Of a stretch of 64,000 bases of DNA, positions 1 to 8,998 are shown in pieces. The translations under genes were made by a program, and so were the position numbers. How positions within the stretch are numbered: the first letter of the stretch is position 1; the number at the start of each line of letters is the position of its first letter. The stretch is from positions 1 to 64,000 of the forward strand of contig CALTZA010000008.1 in assembly GCA_943913655.1 (NCBI GenBank), read 5' to 3'. This DNA comes from an uncultured Francisella sp. GTDB lineage: Bacteria; Pseudomonadota; Gammaproteobacteria; Burkholderiales; Neisseriaceae. The notes under the pieces were generated by a model. It ran no database searches. It saw nothing but the letters and a program-made list of their open reading frames with translations, and was not told the origin of the DNA.

Positions 1-115
1 ATCTTTACTATCCTTGACAAGTAGTCTTTAGAAAATTAATGCAAAATAACTAAATACATCTCTCAAAATCAACCCAACACCCAATACCTCCTAAACCTAC
101 TTCTCCACCCATCTA
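1..115. other. unassigned edge sequence
   Basis: AT-rich sequence between the window edge and the 23S rRNA fragment. I see no coding frame of useful length and no continuation of rRNA: where 23S rRNA should go on after the GTACC motif, the sequence is unrelated. Confidence 0.4.
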
Positions 116-275
116 GGTACTTAGATGGTTCACTTCCCTAAGTTTGCCCCTGTCCTAAAACAGGCAACTAATCTCACAATTAGCTGGGTTTCCCTATTCG
201 CATACCCCGCTCTGCGCCTATTGCCAGCTCACTGAGGCTTTTCGCAGACTATAGCGTCCTTCTTCGCCTATTTAC
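116..275 (-). pseudogene. fragment of 23S rRNA 5' domain
   Basis: The reverse complement reads AGGCGAAGAAGGACG, then CTGCGAAAAGCC, GAGCTGGCAATA, GGGAAACCCA and GAACCATCTAAGTACC, in the order and approximate spacing of domain I near the 5' end of bacterial 23S rRNA. The expected sequence before it (the GGATGCCTTGG region) and after it (CGGAGGAAAAGAAATC) is missing, so this is an isolated piece of about 160 nt, not a working rRNA gene. It lies just beyond the rmpM terminator. It may be left over from a rearrangement involving an rrn operon. The match is by eye; the exact ends are uncertain. Confidence 0.75.
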
Positions 276-290
276 TCCGCTCTACAATAA

Positions 291-323
291 AAAAGCGAGA
301 TCAAAACTGCCAATCTCGCTTTT
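291..323 (-). terminator. rho-independent terminator after rmpM
   Basis: Inverted repeat AAAAGCGAGAT / ATCTCGCTTTT with an 11-nt loop. Read on the minus strand it ends in TTTTTTATTG, the U-rich tail expected after the minus-strand rmpM gene. Confidence 0.8.
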
Positions 324-381
324 CATGTATTACTGGATAGTAGATTTTCTACAGTTGGACTGGAAAAATCCTTTGAATAGA

Positions 382-1074
382 TTAATATCCAGAAGCAGGT
401 GCTTGAGTATTTGATGTATTATTAGGGGTAACTTCAATTTGTTTATTTGCGCTAACCTTAATGTCTACTCGACGATCTGGCTCGATACACGAAATTTGCG
501 CCAAACGTCTTCTAGCTTTGTTCTTGATTCCTGCTACCTGAGCTTTACACTGTTCTGTCATCTTAGCCTGACTTTCACCCAATCCCACAGAAGAGATTAA
601 GTTTGCAGGCACGCCTTGTTGAACAAGATAGGCCTCAACAGCTTTAGCACGACGCTCTGACAACCTTTGGTTGTAGGCATCAGAACCCATAAAGTCTGTA
701 TTACCCTCAATTGAAACTGATTGAATCTGCACATTTGGATCTTTCAACTTATCAGCTACTGCATTCAAAGTCTCAATAGCTTCTGGACGTAATATTGACT
801 TATTAAAACTAAATAAGAAAGCATCGCTTAAGCTGATAGTTGATTGCTGAATTTCGGCCGGGGCCGGGGCTGGCGCAGGTGCTTCACCGCCACATTCAGG
901 ATCCTTGGTTTCTAAGAAAGAGTTCTGCCAGCATTCATTGTAGCTATTTTTTACAATTTTGCTGTCAGTCAAAGTCGTCTCTGTATAGCCAGGGTGACTA
1001 TGCTCAGCAGCAAACACACTAGTAGAAGTCAATAACGCAAGAAGAATTGCGCTAGTTTTTAGTTGTTTGGTCAT
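382..1074 (-). CDS. rmpM: RmpM-like OmpA-family outer membrane protein
   Basis: 230 aa. A signal peptide (about 22 residues, ending VFA-AEH) is followed by a short N-terminal segment with NSYNECWQN, closely like neisserial RmpM (class 4 protein, NNYGECWKN). A PAPAPAPA linker at about residues 65-75 leads to an OmpA C-terminal peptidoglycan-binding domain (residues about 85-210) with EGNTDFMGS, YNQRLSERRA, GLGES and a terminal CIEPDRRVDIK. The family sits in the periplasm, binds peptidoglycan and stabilises outer-membrane porins. Single gene; GAGGAAAAAATA precedes the ATG, and a terminator follows. The Neisseria-style N-terminus is one of the best clues to the taxon. Confidence 0.93.
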   Translation of the reverse strand: MTKQLKTSAILLALLTSTSVFAAEHSHPGYTETTLTDSKIVKNSYNECWQNSFLETKDPECGGEAPAPAPAPAEIQQSTISLSDAFLFSFNKSILRPEAIETLNAVADKLKDPNVQIQSVSIEGNTDFMGSDAYNQRLSERRAKAVEAYLVQQGVPANLISSVGLGESQAKMTEQCKAQVAGIKNKARRRLAQISCIEPDRRVDIKVSANKQIEVTPNNTSNTQAPASGY

Positions 1075-1593
1075 TATTTTTTCCTCATAAAAATTACATT
1101 TTTAAATACGTCTGATCAAGCCCAACTTACACTAGGAAAGCTTATATTTTATTATACTCTAGAATCTATATTAAAAGCCCCCACCTAAACATGAAGCTTA
1201 TTAAATTGGGACAACCAACCTCAAATTAATTGTGGTTATCACTGCTCGATGCTAACTATATCTTAAGCGATTAATGCTTGTCAATCCAAGCTCGAAATGG
1301 CCCATGACAATGCCAGTGACTAATTAAAATTCGCAAAGTTTTTTAAAATCAATACACTAATAAAGTACTGTCTTAAACTTATTTTAAATGGCAGTAATTA
1401 TCCATATTTACACAGGAATTTAGTTACTAAAACACACAATGTCAAATTAACTTATAATGATGCAATCCTTATCTAAACAAAAATACCTTAGAGATACATT
1501 TCCTCGTATAATACAAGCGGCACGTATGTAACCTTCATATCCAAAATAATCAACTCATAATGATCTTTCTGTAGAATTTTCTGGAATCAATCA
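1075..1593. promoter_or_regulatory. divergent intergenic region with rmpM promoter
   Basis: 519 bp between the divergent rmpM and TPR genes. On the minus strand a good -10 (TATAAT, plus positions 1151-1156) lies about 75 bp before the rmpM start, but the hexamer at the -35 distance (GGCTTT) is poor. I found no convincing open frame or RNA in this stretch. Confidence 0.35.
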
Positions 1594-3216
1594 ATGAAAT
1601 CGGTCCAATATCTCCTTTTTACACTTTTTTTTAGCTGCTGCATTGTAGCGGCCAAATCTACTCTGCCTATCGAAAGCTCACCTTTAAAAAATGTACTTGA
1701 AGCTGAGTTTATGTTGCAAAAAGGAGACACTGTAGCTGCATTTAATCGCTATTATCAGCTCCTACAGACAACAGATAACTCCTCTATCGCAAAAAGAACA
1801 ATGGAAATAGCGCTACTTTCCCATCAATTGAATAAAGCAGATCAAGTGCAACTTTATTGGTTCAATAGGCATCCCTCACAGAAAGGCACCCTCGCCATCC
1901 CTTCTTGGCATAAAGCTCTTCTTAAAGGAGAATATTCTTATGTTTTCTCTCATCTCACAGAGGTGCTGCAAAAGAGCCAATCTATCACAGAAAGAGAATA
2001 TATCTTCGGCTCCTTACTAGAAATCCTCACAAAGGATCGAACTTTAAGTAGATACGCCGCACAAGTACACGCCGCTACCAGTTGCTATTCTGAAAATTTT
2101 TTTGCTAATTTTGCTGATATTCTTTATTCTGCACTTGCTCAGAAAACAACATGGGTAGAAGAAGGATTAACACATTTGCATCAACACAATCCTCAGCTAA
2201 ATGATAAAACCTTACTTGCCATACATCTTTTGAACCAAGTTTCATCTAATTATGTGAATTACTTCTTTAGACATCTGCCTGCACAAGACTATCACAAAGA
2301 TTGGTTGCCTATATATATCGCTCAATTCATGGAAAAAAAAGATTATGATGGTGCGTTATCTGTCCTTAATAGGGCCATTGAGAAAAAACCTAGTGTATCA
2401 CTTTACCTCGATGCAGCTAATATCTTTGCTCGAAAAGGAGCACTATATCAACAACAGCAATACTTAGAAAAAGCCTATGACCTTGCTTCTACTATATCAA
2501 CAAAAGAAGCTATAGCCTTAAATGCCAGTCGCTCTGCAGTTGCTCATCAAGAATGGAAGTATGCTTTAAATTGGGCTAATCGCGTTAAAAGTCGTTCTAT
2601 GGCTTTTGATAAATTAATGATTCTTGGTAACCAAGCCTTTGCTAATCAACAAATTAGTACTCTTGATGGCATTATTGCTAAAGTTGAAAAATTGCCGCAG
2701 CTAAACGGCGTACTTTTTACCATCGACGCTTATATTACTCTTCAAGTGGATCGTATTTTTTCCTCGCTGAAAAAAGATCAACCTCAGCAAGCGCTACTCA
2801 CCACTGAGCAATTGGAACATGCTTTAAGAAAAAATATTAACTTCATAGAGCTAAAACGAATGCAAATAATTATTTTTGTGATTAAAGGCACTATTTATCA
2901 GCAACTAGGAGATTATCCCAAAGCAATAAATTATTTTCAAAAAGCCTATGCTTTTAATACAGCTGCAGAAATAGCCGATGGCTTGGGACAGCTCTATCTA
3001 TTTAACCACCAAGCGAAATTAGCTCTTTCCTACTTTACAAAGGCCTTTCGTAAAAAGCCTTCAACAAAAATTGCCTCTCATCTAATAGAAGCACTGTGGC
3101 TAAGTAATTATCAAGATGATGCATTGCAGCTGATCAATCAATATCTACAAAAAGATCCCAACAATCCATTGATTTGGCAAACTATTAAGCGTTTAAATAT
3201 CAAAATGGATAAGTAA
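1594..3216 (+). CDS. exported tetratricopeptide-repeat protein
   Basis: 540 aa with an N-terminal signal peptide (hydrophobic stretch LLFTLFFSCCIVAA, cleaved near AAKS). The rest is alpha-helical with repeated TPR-like pairs, clearest at residues about 240-290 and 430-530 (GDYPKAINYFQKAYAF, LALSYFTKAFRKKP, DALQLINQYLQKDPNNP). It lies 3 bp upstream of lolB, the position a TPR protein occupies in Neisseria and other Betaproteobacteria. The context suggests a periplasmic or membrane-attached scaffold linked to envelope assembly. No catalytic motif is visible; the exact role is unknown. Confidence 0.8.
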   Translation: MKSVQYLLFTLFFSCCIVAAKSTLPIESSPLKNVLEAEFMLQKGDTVAAFNRYYQLLQTTDNSSIAKRTMEIALLSHQLNKADQVQLYWFNRHPSQKGTLAIPSWHKALLKGEYSYVFSHLTEVLQKSQSITEREYIFGSLLEILTKDRTLSRYAAQVHAATSCYSENFFANFADILYSALAQKTTWVEEGLTHLHQHNPQLNDKTLLAIHLLNQVSSNYVNYFFRHLPAQDYHKDWLPIYIAQFMEKKDYDGALSVLNRAIEKKPSVSLYLDAANIFARKGALYQQQQYLEKAYDLASTISTKEAIALNASRSAVAHQEWKYALNWANRVKSRSMAFDKLMILGNQAFANQQISTLDGIIAKVEKLPQLNGVLFTIDAYITLQVDRIFSSLKKDQPQQALLTTEQLEHALRKNINFIELKRMQIIIFVIKGTIYQQLGDYPKAINYFQKAYAFNTAAEIADGLGQLYLFNHQAKLALSYFTKAFRKKPSTKIASHLIEALWLSNYQDDALQLINQYLQKDPNNPLIWQTIKRLNIKMDK

Positions 3217-3219
3217 CTT

Positions 3220-3819
3220 ATGAACAGATTTTTTACTTCTACCTTCACTTCATTACTTTCTTTTTTGCTTTTATTATGTTTTTTGCATGCCTGCTCGAGC
3301 ATTCCCCCTGTCACTAGTACTGCTTGGCAGACATATCGTGGTCAAAACTTATCTTTCATGACAGAAGGAAGATTCTCCATCAAGATCAATAATAAGGGGG
3401 TTTACAGCAATTTTATATGGCAAAATTATGCGCAAGATAATCAAAAAATCACTATCACCACACCAATTGGGGGAACAATTGCACAGCTATGTCAAGACAA
3501 CCAGAAAGCAAGCATTTCTTCCGTATTTGCCAAGCAAACTTCTGGTCGTGATATTAATGATCTGACTAAGCAACTTCTTGGCCAAATAATACCGCTTAAT
3601 CATCTCAATCTATGGGCAAATGGCTACATTGCTCCTGGCATAGCTTATAACACGCAAAAAGATAGATTAATACAAGAAGGATGGGTGATTAATAGGATAT
3701 TGGATAGCAATAATAGGCTACAAAAAATGATATTAATGCGTCCGCAAATTACTGTCACTCTGATATTTGATGATTTTAGTCTGATCAAATCAAGAACGTT
3801 ACCAATATGTTCTAAATAG
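3220..3819 (+). CDS. lolB: outer-membrane lipoprotein receptor LolB
   Basis: 199 aa. The signal sequence ends in a lipobox (LLCFLHAC-SS), so the mature protein is a lipoprotein acylated at Cys25. The body has the LolB pattern: a GRFSIKINNKG strand near residue 47, a FIWQNY strand and an ITTPIGGT strand, then a conserved LNLWANGY region near residue 130. LolB accepts lipoproteins from LolA and inserts them into the outer membrane. It is placed between the TPR gene (3 bp gap) and ispE (1 bp gap), as in most Beta- and Gammaproteobacteria, so the three genes are very probably one transcript. Confidence 0.9.
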   Translation: MNRFFTSTFTSLLSFLLLLCFLHACSSIPPVTSTAWQTYRGQNLSFMTEGRFSIKINNKGVYSNFIWQNYAQDNQKITITTPIGGTIAQLCQDNQKASISSVFAKQTSGRDINDLTKQLLGQIIPLNHLNLWANGYIAPGIAYNTQKDRLIQEGWVINRILDSNNRLQKMILMRPQITVTLIFDDFSLIKSRTLPICSK

Positions 3820-3820
3820 C

Positions 3821-4642
3821 ATGAACCTTTTTGCTGCACCTGCTAAACTCAATCTATCGTTACATATTGTTGGTCGACGAAGCGATGGCTATCACCTCAT
3901 CGATTCAATATTTTCCTTGATTGACTTACAAGATTTTTTATCAATAGATATATTACGAGAAGATAAAATCATCGTAAAAAGTAATACAGCCTCGCTCAAA
4001 GAGGATAATTTAGTCAGCCGCGCAGCAAAGCTACTTAAAGAAAAAACTGGTACCTCTTTGGGAGCTTATATTTTTTTAGAGAAAAATATTCCAATAGGTG
4101 CCGGTCTAGGAGGAGGTAGCTCTGATGCTGCAACAACGTTACTATCTTTGAATTGGCTTTGGCAAACTGGTCTTTCTAATCTTGACTTATCTGCTTTAGG
4201 TCTGTCCTTAGGAGCAGATGTACCTTTCTTCACTAAAGGAAGAAATGCGCATGTCCAAGGAATTGGGGAAATTATTACGCCGATTAAACTAGAAAAAAAA
4301 CATTATCTGGTTGTGTTTCCTAACATTTTTATTTCCACTAAAAAAATTTTTCAATCGCTTGACTTGACAGTAGAGAGGACAATTAGCATAATGCGGTCTG
4401 CGGATCAGTCGGCAAGGGTGAATGACTTGCAGGAAACCGCCTTTTTGCTTTATCCACAATTAGAACAGGTCAATCGCTTACTCTCTTCTTTTGGTAAGCC
4501 AAGAATGACAGGCTCAGGGTCGGCTCTTTTTGTGGAGGTAAATTGTACTAAAGAATATAGTCACATCAAAGAACAGTTGCCAAAGTCTTGGCAAGTATTT
4601 TATGTGAAAACACTTGCGGAACATCCGCTTTGTCATCTTTAA
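3821..4642 (+). CDS. ispE: 4-diphosphocytidyl-2-C-methyl-D-erythritol kinase
   Basis: 273 aa GHMP kinase of the non-mevalonate (MEP) isoprenoid pathway. It phosphorylates CDP-methylerythritol at the 2-hydroxyl using ATP. Visible motifs are the N-terminal AKLNLSLHI with GRRSDGYH, the ATP-binding glycine loop GAGLGGGSSDAAT (residues about 92-104), LGADVPFF near 137, and the C-terminal MTGSGSALF near 230. The length is slightly shorter than the usual 280-290. It starts 1 bp after the lolB stop and is followed 4 bp later by tRNA-Gln, the conserved order in related genomes. Confidence 0.95.
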   Translation: MNLFAAPAKLNLSLHIVGRRSDGYHLIDSIFSLIDLQDFLSIDILREDKIIVKSNTASLKEDNLVSRAAKLLKEKTGTSLGAYIFLEKNIPIGAGLGGGSSDAATTLLSLNWLWQTGLSNLDLSALGLSLGADVPFFTKGRNAHVQGIGEIITPIKLEKKHYLVVFPNIFISTKKIFQSLDLTVERTISIMRSADQSARVNDLQETAFLLYPQLEQVNRLLSSFGKPRMTGSGSALFVEVNCTKEYSHIKEQLPKSWQVFYVKTLAEHPLCHL

Positions 4643-4646
4643 AAAA

Positions 4647-4722
4647 TGGGGAGTCGTCAAGTGGTTAAGACACTGGGTTTTGATCCCAGTATGCGGAGGT
4701 TCGAATCCTCCCTCCTCAGCCA
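4647..4722 (+). tRNA. tRNA-Gln (anticodon TTG)
   Basis: A 76-nt cloverleaf. The acceptor stem TGGGGAG pairs with CTCCTCA, with discriminator G and an encoded CCA. The anticodon arm is CTGGG-TTTTGAT-CCCAG with TTG central, and the T arm is GGAGG-TTCGAAT-CCTCC. It sits between ispE and prs, the conserved place for tRNA-Gln in this gene order. Confidence 0.97.
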
Positions 4723-4881
4723 TTTATAAGCTGCAGAGATGACTGCGATTAAAATGGCTCGATTGTCTGGTTTTGGTTAGATTCTTAAATTTTGCTTATT
4801 TTTATCATGCGAGACAATGAAATGGAAGAGAATGAAGCTCTTGGAATGATAGGACTTAATGCAAATGATGGAAGGGGCGCT

Positions 4882-5868
4882 ATGTCTTCTTTTGATAGCT
4901 TAATGGTGTTTGCTGGCAATGCTAATCTAGAACTGGCAGAAAATGTGGTGAAGCATCTTGACATTACCCTAGGGAGAGCTAAGGTGACTGCTTTCTCTGA
5001 CGGGGAAACTGCCGTTGAACTACTAGAGAACGTTCGCGGACGCGATGTGTTTATTCTTCAGTCCACTTGTTACCCGACCAATGACCATTTGATGGAAATT
5101 TTGACCATGGCAGATACTTTAAAGCGCTCTTCTGCTGGACGAATTACTGCCGCTATTCCTTATTTTGGCTATGCCAGGCAAGATAGAAGACCACGCTCTG
5201 CGCGAGTACCAATTTCTGCCAAATTAGTTGCTAATATGCTGGATAAAGCTGGCATTGATCGTGTATTGACTGTTGATTTACATGCAGATCAAATTCAGGG
5301 TTTTTTTGATATTCCTGTCGATAATATCTATGCCACCCCTATATTAACACACGATATTCTAAAGCATCGTTTAAATAAGATCGTGATTGTTAGTCCCGAT
5401 ATTGGTGGAGTAGTACGAGCAAGGGCGACGGCCAAAGTACTCAATACAGAACTTGCAATCATTGATAAACGTAGGCCTAAAGCTAATATCGCAGAAGTAA
5501 TGCATATCATCGGTGATGTCGAAAATAAAGTATGTATTTTATTTGATGATATGATTGATACTGCAAATACCCTATGTAAAGCAGCAGATGCCCTTAAAGC
5601 ACAAGGTGCTGCCCAAGTAATTGCTTACGCCACTCACCCAGTCCTTTCAGGAGATGCGGTGCAGCGCATTAACGACTCTATTATGGATGAAGTGGTAGTG
5701 ACTGATACTATCCCTTTATCAAAAAAAGCTAAAGCTTCTCCCAAAATTAGACAAATCAGTATTGCTGGCTTGATTGCAGAAACTTTAAGACGTATCAGTA
5801 ACGAGGAATCAGTTTCTTATTTATTTAATGAAGATCTAGTTAGACCGGGAGCGCTTTTTCTCCCATAG
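4882..5868 (+). CDS. prs: ribose-phosphate pyrophosphokinase
   Basis: 328 aa. Makes PRPP from ribose 5-phosphate and ATP for purine, pyrimidine, histidine and tryptophan synthesis. Motifs: FSDGE near residue 38, RPRSARVPISAK, the metal-binding DLHADQIQGFFDIPVDN at about 135-151, the flexible-loop KRRPK, and the PRPP-binding DDMIDTANTL near 226-235. The frame is open 30 codons further upstream, but family alignment and the GGAAGGGG ribosome-binding site point to the ATG at 4882, giving MSSFDSLMVFAGNANLEL. It lies between tRNA-Gln and rplY. Confidence 0.95.
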   Translation: MSSFDSLMVFAGNANLELAENVVKHLDITLGRAKVTAFSDGETAVELLENVRGRDVFILQSTCYPTNDHLMEILTMADTLKRSSAGRITAAIPYFGYARQDRRPRSARVPISAKLVANMLDKAGIDRVLTVDLHADQIQGFFDIPVDNIYATPILTHDILKHRLNKIVIVSPDIGGVVRARATAKVLNTELAIIDKRRPKANIAEVMHIIGDVENKVCILFDDMIDTANTLCKAADALKAQGAAQVIAYATHPVLSGDAVQRINDSIMDEVVVTDTIPLSKKAKASPKIRQISIAGLIAETLRRISNEESVSYLFNEDLVRPGALFLP

Positions 5869-5937
5869 GCTTGTTTGGAGATTGGTCGCGATCTTTCAAG
5901 TATTATTTTTCACTTTAATTATTGGAGTATTATCTAA

Positions 5938-6513
5938 ATGACAATCGTCAAAGCAACAAAACGAAATAACAAAGGCACTGGTGCGAGCCGCCGTCTGCGT
6001 AAAGCGGGACAAGTGCCAGCGATTATGTATGGTAAAGATCGTAAACCGGTTAATATTACCCTTGATCAAAACCAAATTTTTTATGCTGTAAATCAAGAAT
6101 CTTTTCATACTAATCTAATTCATATTGACTTAGAAGGGGAAAAATACGATGTGATTATACGCGATTTCCAAATGCACGCTTTTAAGCCATTGGTACTTCA
6201 CGTAGATTTTCAGATTGTTGATACTAAAAAACCAATTAGAGTAAAGGTACCCTTGCGATTTTTAAATACTGAAACAGCACAGTCAGTAAAACTCTATGGG
6301 GCCTCTATTTTTAGATTGGCTAATACCGTTGAAGTATTAGCATTGCCTGACAAAATCCCTCAACAACTGGAAGTTGATGTACAAAATATTCAGCCTGGAC
6401 AAATTTTACATGCTTCCGATATTAAATTACCAAAAGCGGTGGAGCTTGTTTCTCTTAAGAAAGGAGTTGATTTGCCCATTGTATCGGCAACAGGAAGCAG
6501 TAAAGTGAAGTAA
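5938..6513 (+). CDS. rplY: 50S ribosomal protein L25 (Ctc/TL5 form)
   Basis: 191 aa long-form L25, which binds 5S rRNA. An N-terminal L25 domain (residues 1-90; GASRRLRKAGQVPAIMYG) is followed by the TL5/CTC beta domain (VKVPLRFLN to about residue 185). GGAG precedes the ATG. A strong terminator follows. In many relatives pth comes next; here it is replaced by the SGNH autotransporter pair. Confidence 0.95.
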   Translation: MTIVKATKRNNKGTGASRRLRKAGQVPAIMYGKDRKPVNITLDQNQIFYAVNQESFHTNLIHIDLEGEKYDVIIRDFQMHAFKPLVLHVDFQIVDTKKPIRVKVPLRFLNTETAQSVKLYGASIFRLANTVEVLALPDKIPQQLEVDVQNIQPGQILHASDIKLPKAVELVSLKKGVDLPIVSATGSSKVK

Positions 6514-6521
6514 AGCAAAAA

Positions 6522-6555
6522 CAACAAAGCCAAGTTAAATAACTTGGCTTTATTG
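6522..6555 (+). terminator. terminator after rplY
   Basis: Inverted repeat AAAGCCAAGTTA (6526-6537) / TAACTTGGCTTT (6540-6551), extended by AACAAC/ATTGTTT flanks, ending in a T-rich stretch. It closes the prs-rplY unit. Confidence 0.85.
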
Positions 6556-6636
6556 TTTCAAAGAACTTATTAGCTATTGTATGCACTAGCTTAATTTATA
6601 AATGAAAAAATTTTAGTACAGAGGAGCTCTAAAAGT

Positions 6637-8841
6637 ATGCAGTTAAAAAAAACATTTCTATTAACAGCATTGTCCACTTTAACCGCAATACCAAGTTTGG
6701 CAGGAATTTATTCTAATGTCCTTTCTGGCTTACAAAATATTTTGGATGATAAGGCCGCCGGTATTATTGAAAATTATCAATACAAGTTTGCAAAAGAAGA
6801 CTTGAAACACAAGAAAAAAGGCTATGAATTTAATAATTTTGTTACTTTAAGTGATAGTCTCGGTGATCAAGGCTCGCTGGGACGGCTTTATAACTATATC
6901 GCTGGAGGACAAGCAAGCCCCATGTATATGGAGTATTTAAGCTTAAATTATACCGGGAAACATTCCGTTCCTAGAACAAAAGGAGGTCTCAATTATAGTT
7001 TGCGTGGGGCGAGCATGATCCGTTTTGAGGCAAATCGCGCTAGTATTCAAGAACAATATGAGCAGTTAATTAAAGACAATCAAGGCAAGCTTGATCGTGA
7101 TTCCCTTTATGTTGTTTGGGGCGGGAATATGGATTTAAACGTACTGATTGCCAGATTAGATAATTTAATAGGAATCTCTGCTTCTCGCTATGGAATAACT
7201 ATTCCTTTTATAAAGAAATATGATCCCGACTCTCCATATTTTACTCTGAATAAATCACCTGAAATGGCAGCGCAAATCACACAGGGATTAATTAATCATG
7301 GGGCACCTTACGTTTTCGTATCCAATATTATGGATGGCACACTTTTCCCTTATAGCACTATGGTATTTACTGAGCAGATTGTAGAAAATACCCTGGGTTT
7401 AATCAAACCCCTACCTTATACCTGGATTATTCGTCTTAACGGTAAATTGATCGATAATTATTTACGCGATCCTGCCAATATTATCCCAGCGCAAGGAAGA
7501 GAATTTTTCCGCGTCAATCAAGTAAATGCTATGCACCATCAACTATATTGGTTTCTACCACGCCCAGTGGTGGAATGGCTTTATGACACGATGGTATTTT
7601 CACAAATGAAACCAACGACCCAGTACAATCTCAGCTTAGAAAGGGCCTTATCTACTGTTCATGGTAATGTGGTTTTCTTTGACTTTGCTGGACTAGTCAA
7701 TGAAATAGCCTATAACTATCGATCTTATGGAATTGAAACAGTACTGGCACCCACCTGCACCATCGGTTATTCTTCTCGCTCTTGCGATATTGGTTCTCCT
7801 GAATATCATCAAAAGATCTCCCTGTTTAGTGATTGGTTTCATCCTAGTCCACAACTGCATTTGATGATTGCGCAAACCATGCAAGCAATTTTCAACGCTC
7901 CTGTTTATGCTAGTGCAATTGCCAGACATGCAAATAGTTTAGACAGTGCACGGCAATCATTTATCGATAATGAATTAGATCACTGGAGATTTCATCCGAC
8001 CCAAAATCTTTCTAAACCAAAAATATTTGGTGCTTATTCAGGCAGCATTAATCATAGTGGTGTCTATGTTGATAAGAAAAATAGCTTTAGTTCGCTTGCT
8101 AATATAGGCATTTATTACCCAATCAACTCCAATTGGATTGCGGGAATAGCTTTCTCCTTAAGCCTAGGAAAACATAGACCTCATCATAAATTTAAATACA
8201 ATTTTGCCTATGAAGCCTTAAGTCTATTTACACAATATCGTCATGATCACCGCTGGTTGTCACTTGATTTGGGTCTTGCGCATCTGGATGCCAAAACAAC
8301 ACGCCTGACCGATTTGTATAAAGGAGCAGTCTTACACAAGGGCAAGACCAGTGCGACGTCCTATAATTTTGCTGTAAAAGGAGGAATAATGCTTCATGAA
8401 ACAAATCAAGAAAGTTGGGGACCTATCTTGCAAGCTGCTTTTAATCGTACCAAAGTTGCAGGTTACCAGGAAAATGGTAAAGCGTTTTTAGCCATGCACT
8501 ATCGAGCTTATCATATGGATAAGAATTATCTCAGTATCGGTTGGCAATACCAAAACAAACAGTGCAATTGGTTTGGTCTTCCAACGCAAGTCAGTGCAGA
8601 GGCAACCTACAATCACAAAATTGGCCAAAAAAGTTTGCGTGTTCCTGCTAGCTTAGCTAGCGCTCCTATATTATTCAATCGCGAAATTAAAGGTATGCCT
8701 AAAGGATGGTTTGACACCAAAGTTAGCGCCTATTTTGAGTGGAGTAAGAGAACCCAGCTATCTGCTAACATCGGTTATAGTAGTGATTTTAAGCGGCAGC
8801 ATGATGCATCTTTTTCCCTAGGATTGTCGCACCAATACTAA
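6637..8841 (+). CDS. SGNH/GDSL hydrolase autotransporter (copy 1)
   Basis: 734 aa. A signal peptide (cleaved near SLAG) precedes an SGNH-hydrolase passenger (residues about 60-430): block I is TLSDSLGDQG near residue 70 (nucleophile Ser in SDSL; the usual Gly before Asp is Ser here), block III is VVWGGNMD near 160, and the Asp-His of block V is SDWFHPSPQLH near 397. The C-terminal third (about 470-734) has alternating aromatic beta strands and ends like an autotransporter barrel. Such proteins are lipases or esterases anchored in the outer membrane. It has a paralogue directly downstream. GAGGAGCTC lies about 11 nt upstream of the ATG. Substrate unknown. Confidence 0.87.
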   Translation: MQLKKTFLLTALSTLTAIPSLAGIYSNVLSGLQNILDDKAAGIIENYQYKFAKEDLKHKKKGYEFNNFVTLSDSLGDQGSLGRLYNYIAGGQASPMYMEYLSLNYTGKHSVPRTKGGLNYSLRGASMIRFEANRASIQEQYEQLIKDNQGKLDRDSLYVVWGGNMDLNVLIARLDNLIGISASRYGITIPFIKKYDPDSPYFTLNKSPEMAAQITQGLINHGAPYVFVSNIMDGTLFPYSTMVFTEQIVENTLGLIKPLPYTWIIRLNGKLIDNYLRDPANIIPAQGREFFRVNQVNAMHHQLYWFLPRPVVEWLYDTMVFSQMKPTTQYNLSLERALSTVHGNVVFFDFAGLVNEIAYNYRSYGIETVLAPTCTIGYSSRSCDIGSPEYHQKISLFSDWFHPSPQLHLMIAQTMQAIFNAPVYASAIARHANSLDSARQSFIDNELDHWRFHPTQNLSKPKIFGAYSGSINHSGVYVDKKNSFSSLANIGIYYPINSNWIAGIAFSLSLGKHRPHHKFKYNFAYEALSLFTQYRHDHRWLSLDLGLAHLDAKTTRLTDLYKGAVLHKGKTSATSYNFAVKGGIMLHETNQESWGPILQAAFNRTKVAGYQENGKAFLAMHYRAYHMDKNYLSIGWQYQNKQCNWFGLPTQVSAEATYNHKIGQKSLRVPASLASAPILFNREIKGMPKGWFDTKVSAYFEWSKRTQLSANIGYSSDFKRQHDASFSLGLSHQY

Positions 8842-8859
8842 AAAATCTCTTACTTAAAC

Positions 8860-8890
8860 ATGGCTTTTTCTTTAGAAATGAAAAAGCCAT
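8860..8890. terminator. hairpin between the two autotransporter genes
   Basis: Perfect inverted repeat ATGGCTTTTTC (8860-8870) / GAAAAAGCCAT (8880-8890) with a 9-nt loop, 18 bp after the first autotransporter stop. There is no clean T-run after it on either strand, so termination is likely but not certain. Confidence 0.5.
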
Positions 8891-8998
8891 TGATTATTAG
8901 ATGATAAAGATATTTTCTGACTTGAGATTTTTTTAAAACATCGTCTTATTATCAGAATCAATACGTACGTGAACATCGAACGATATTTAGAACTGAAT

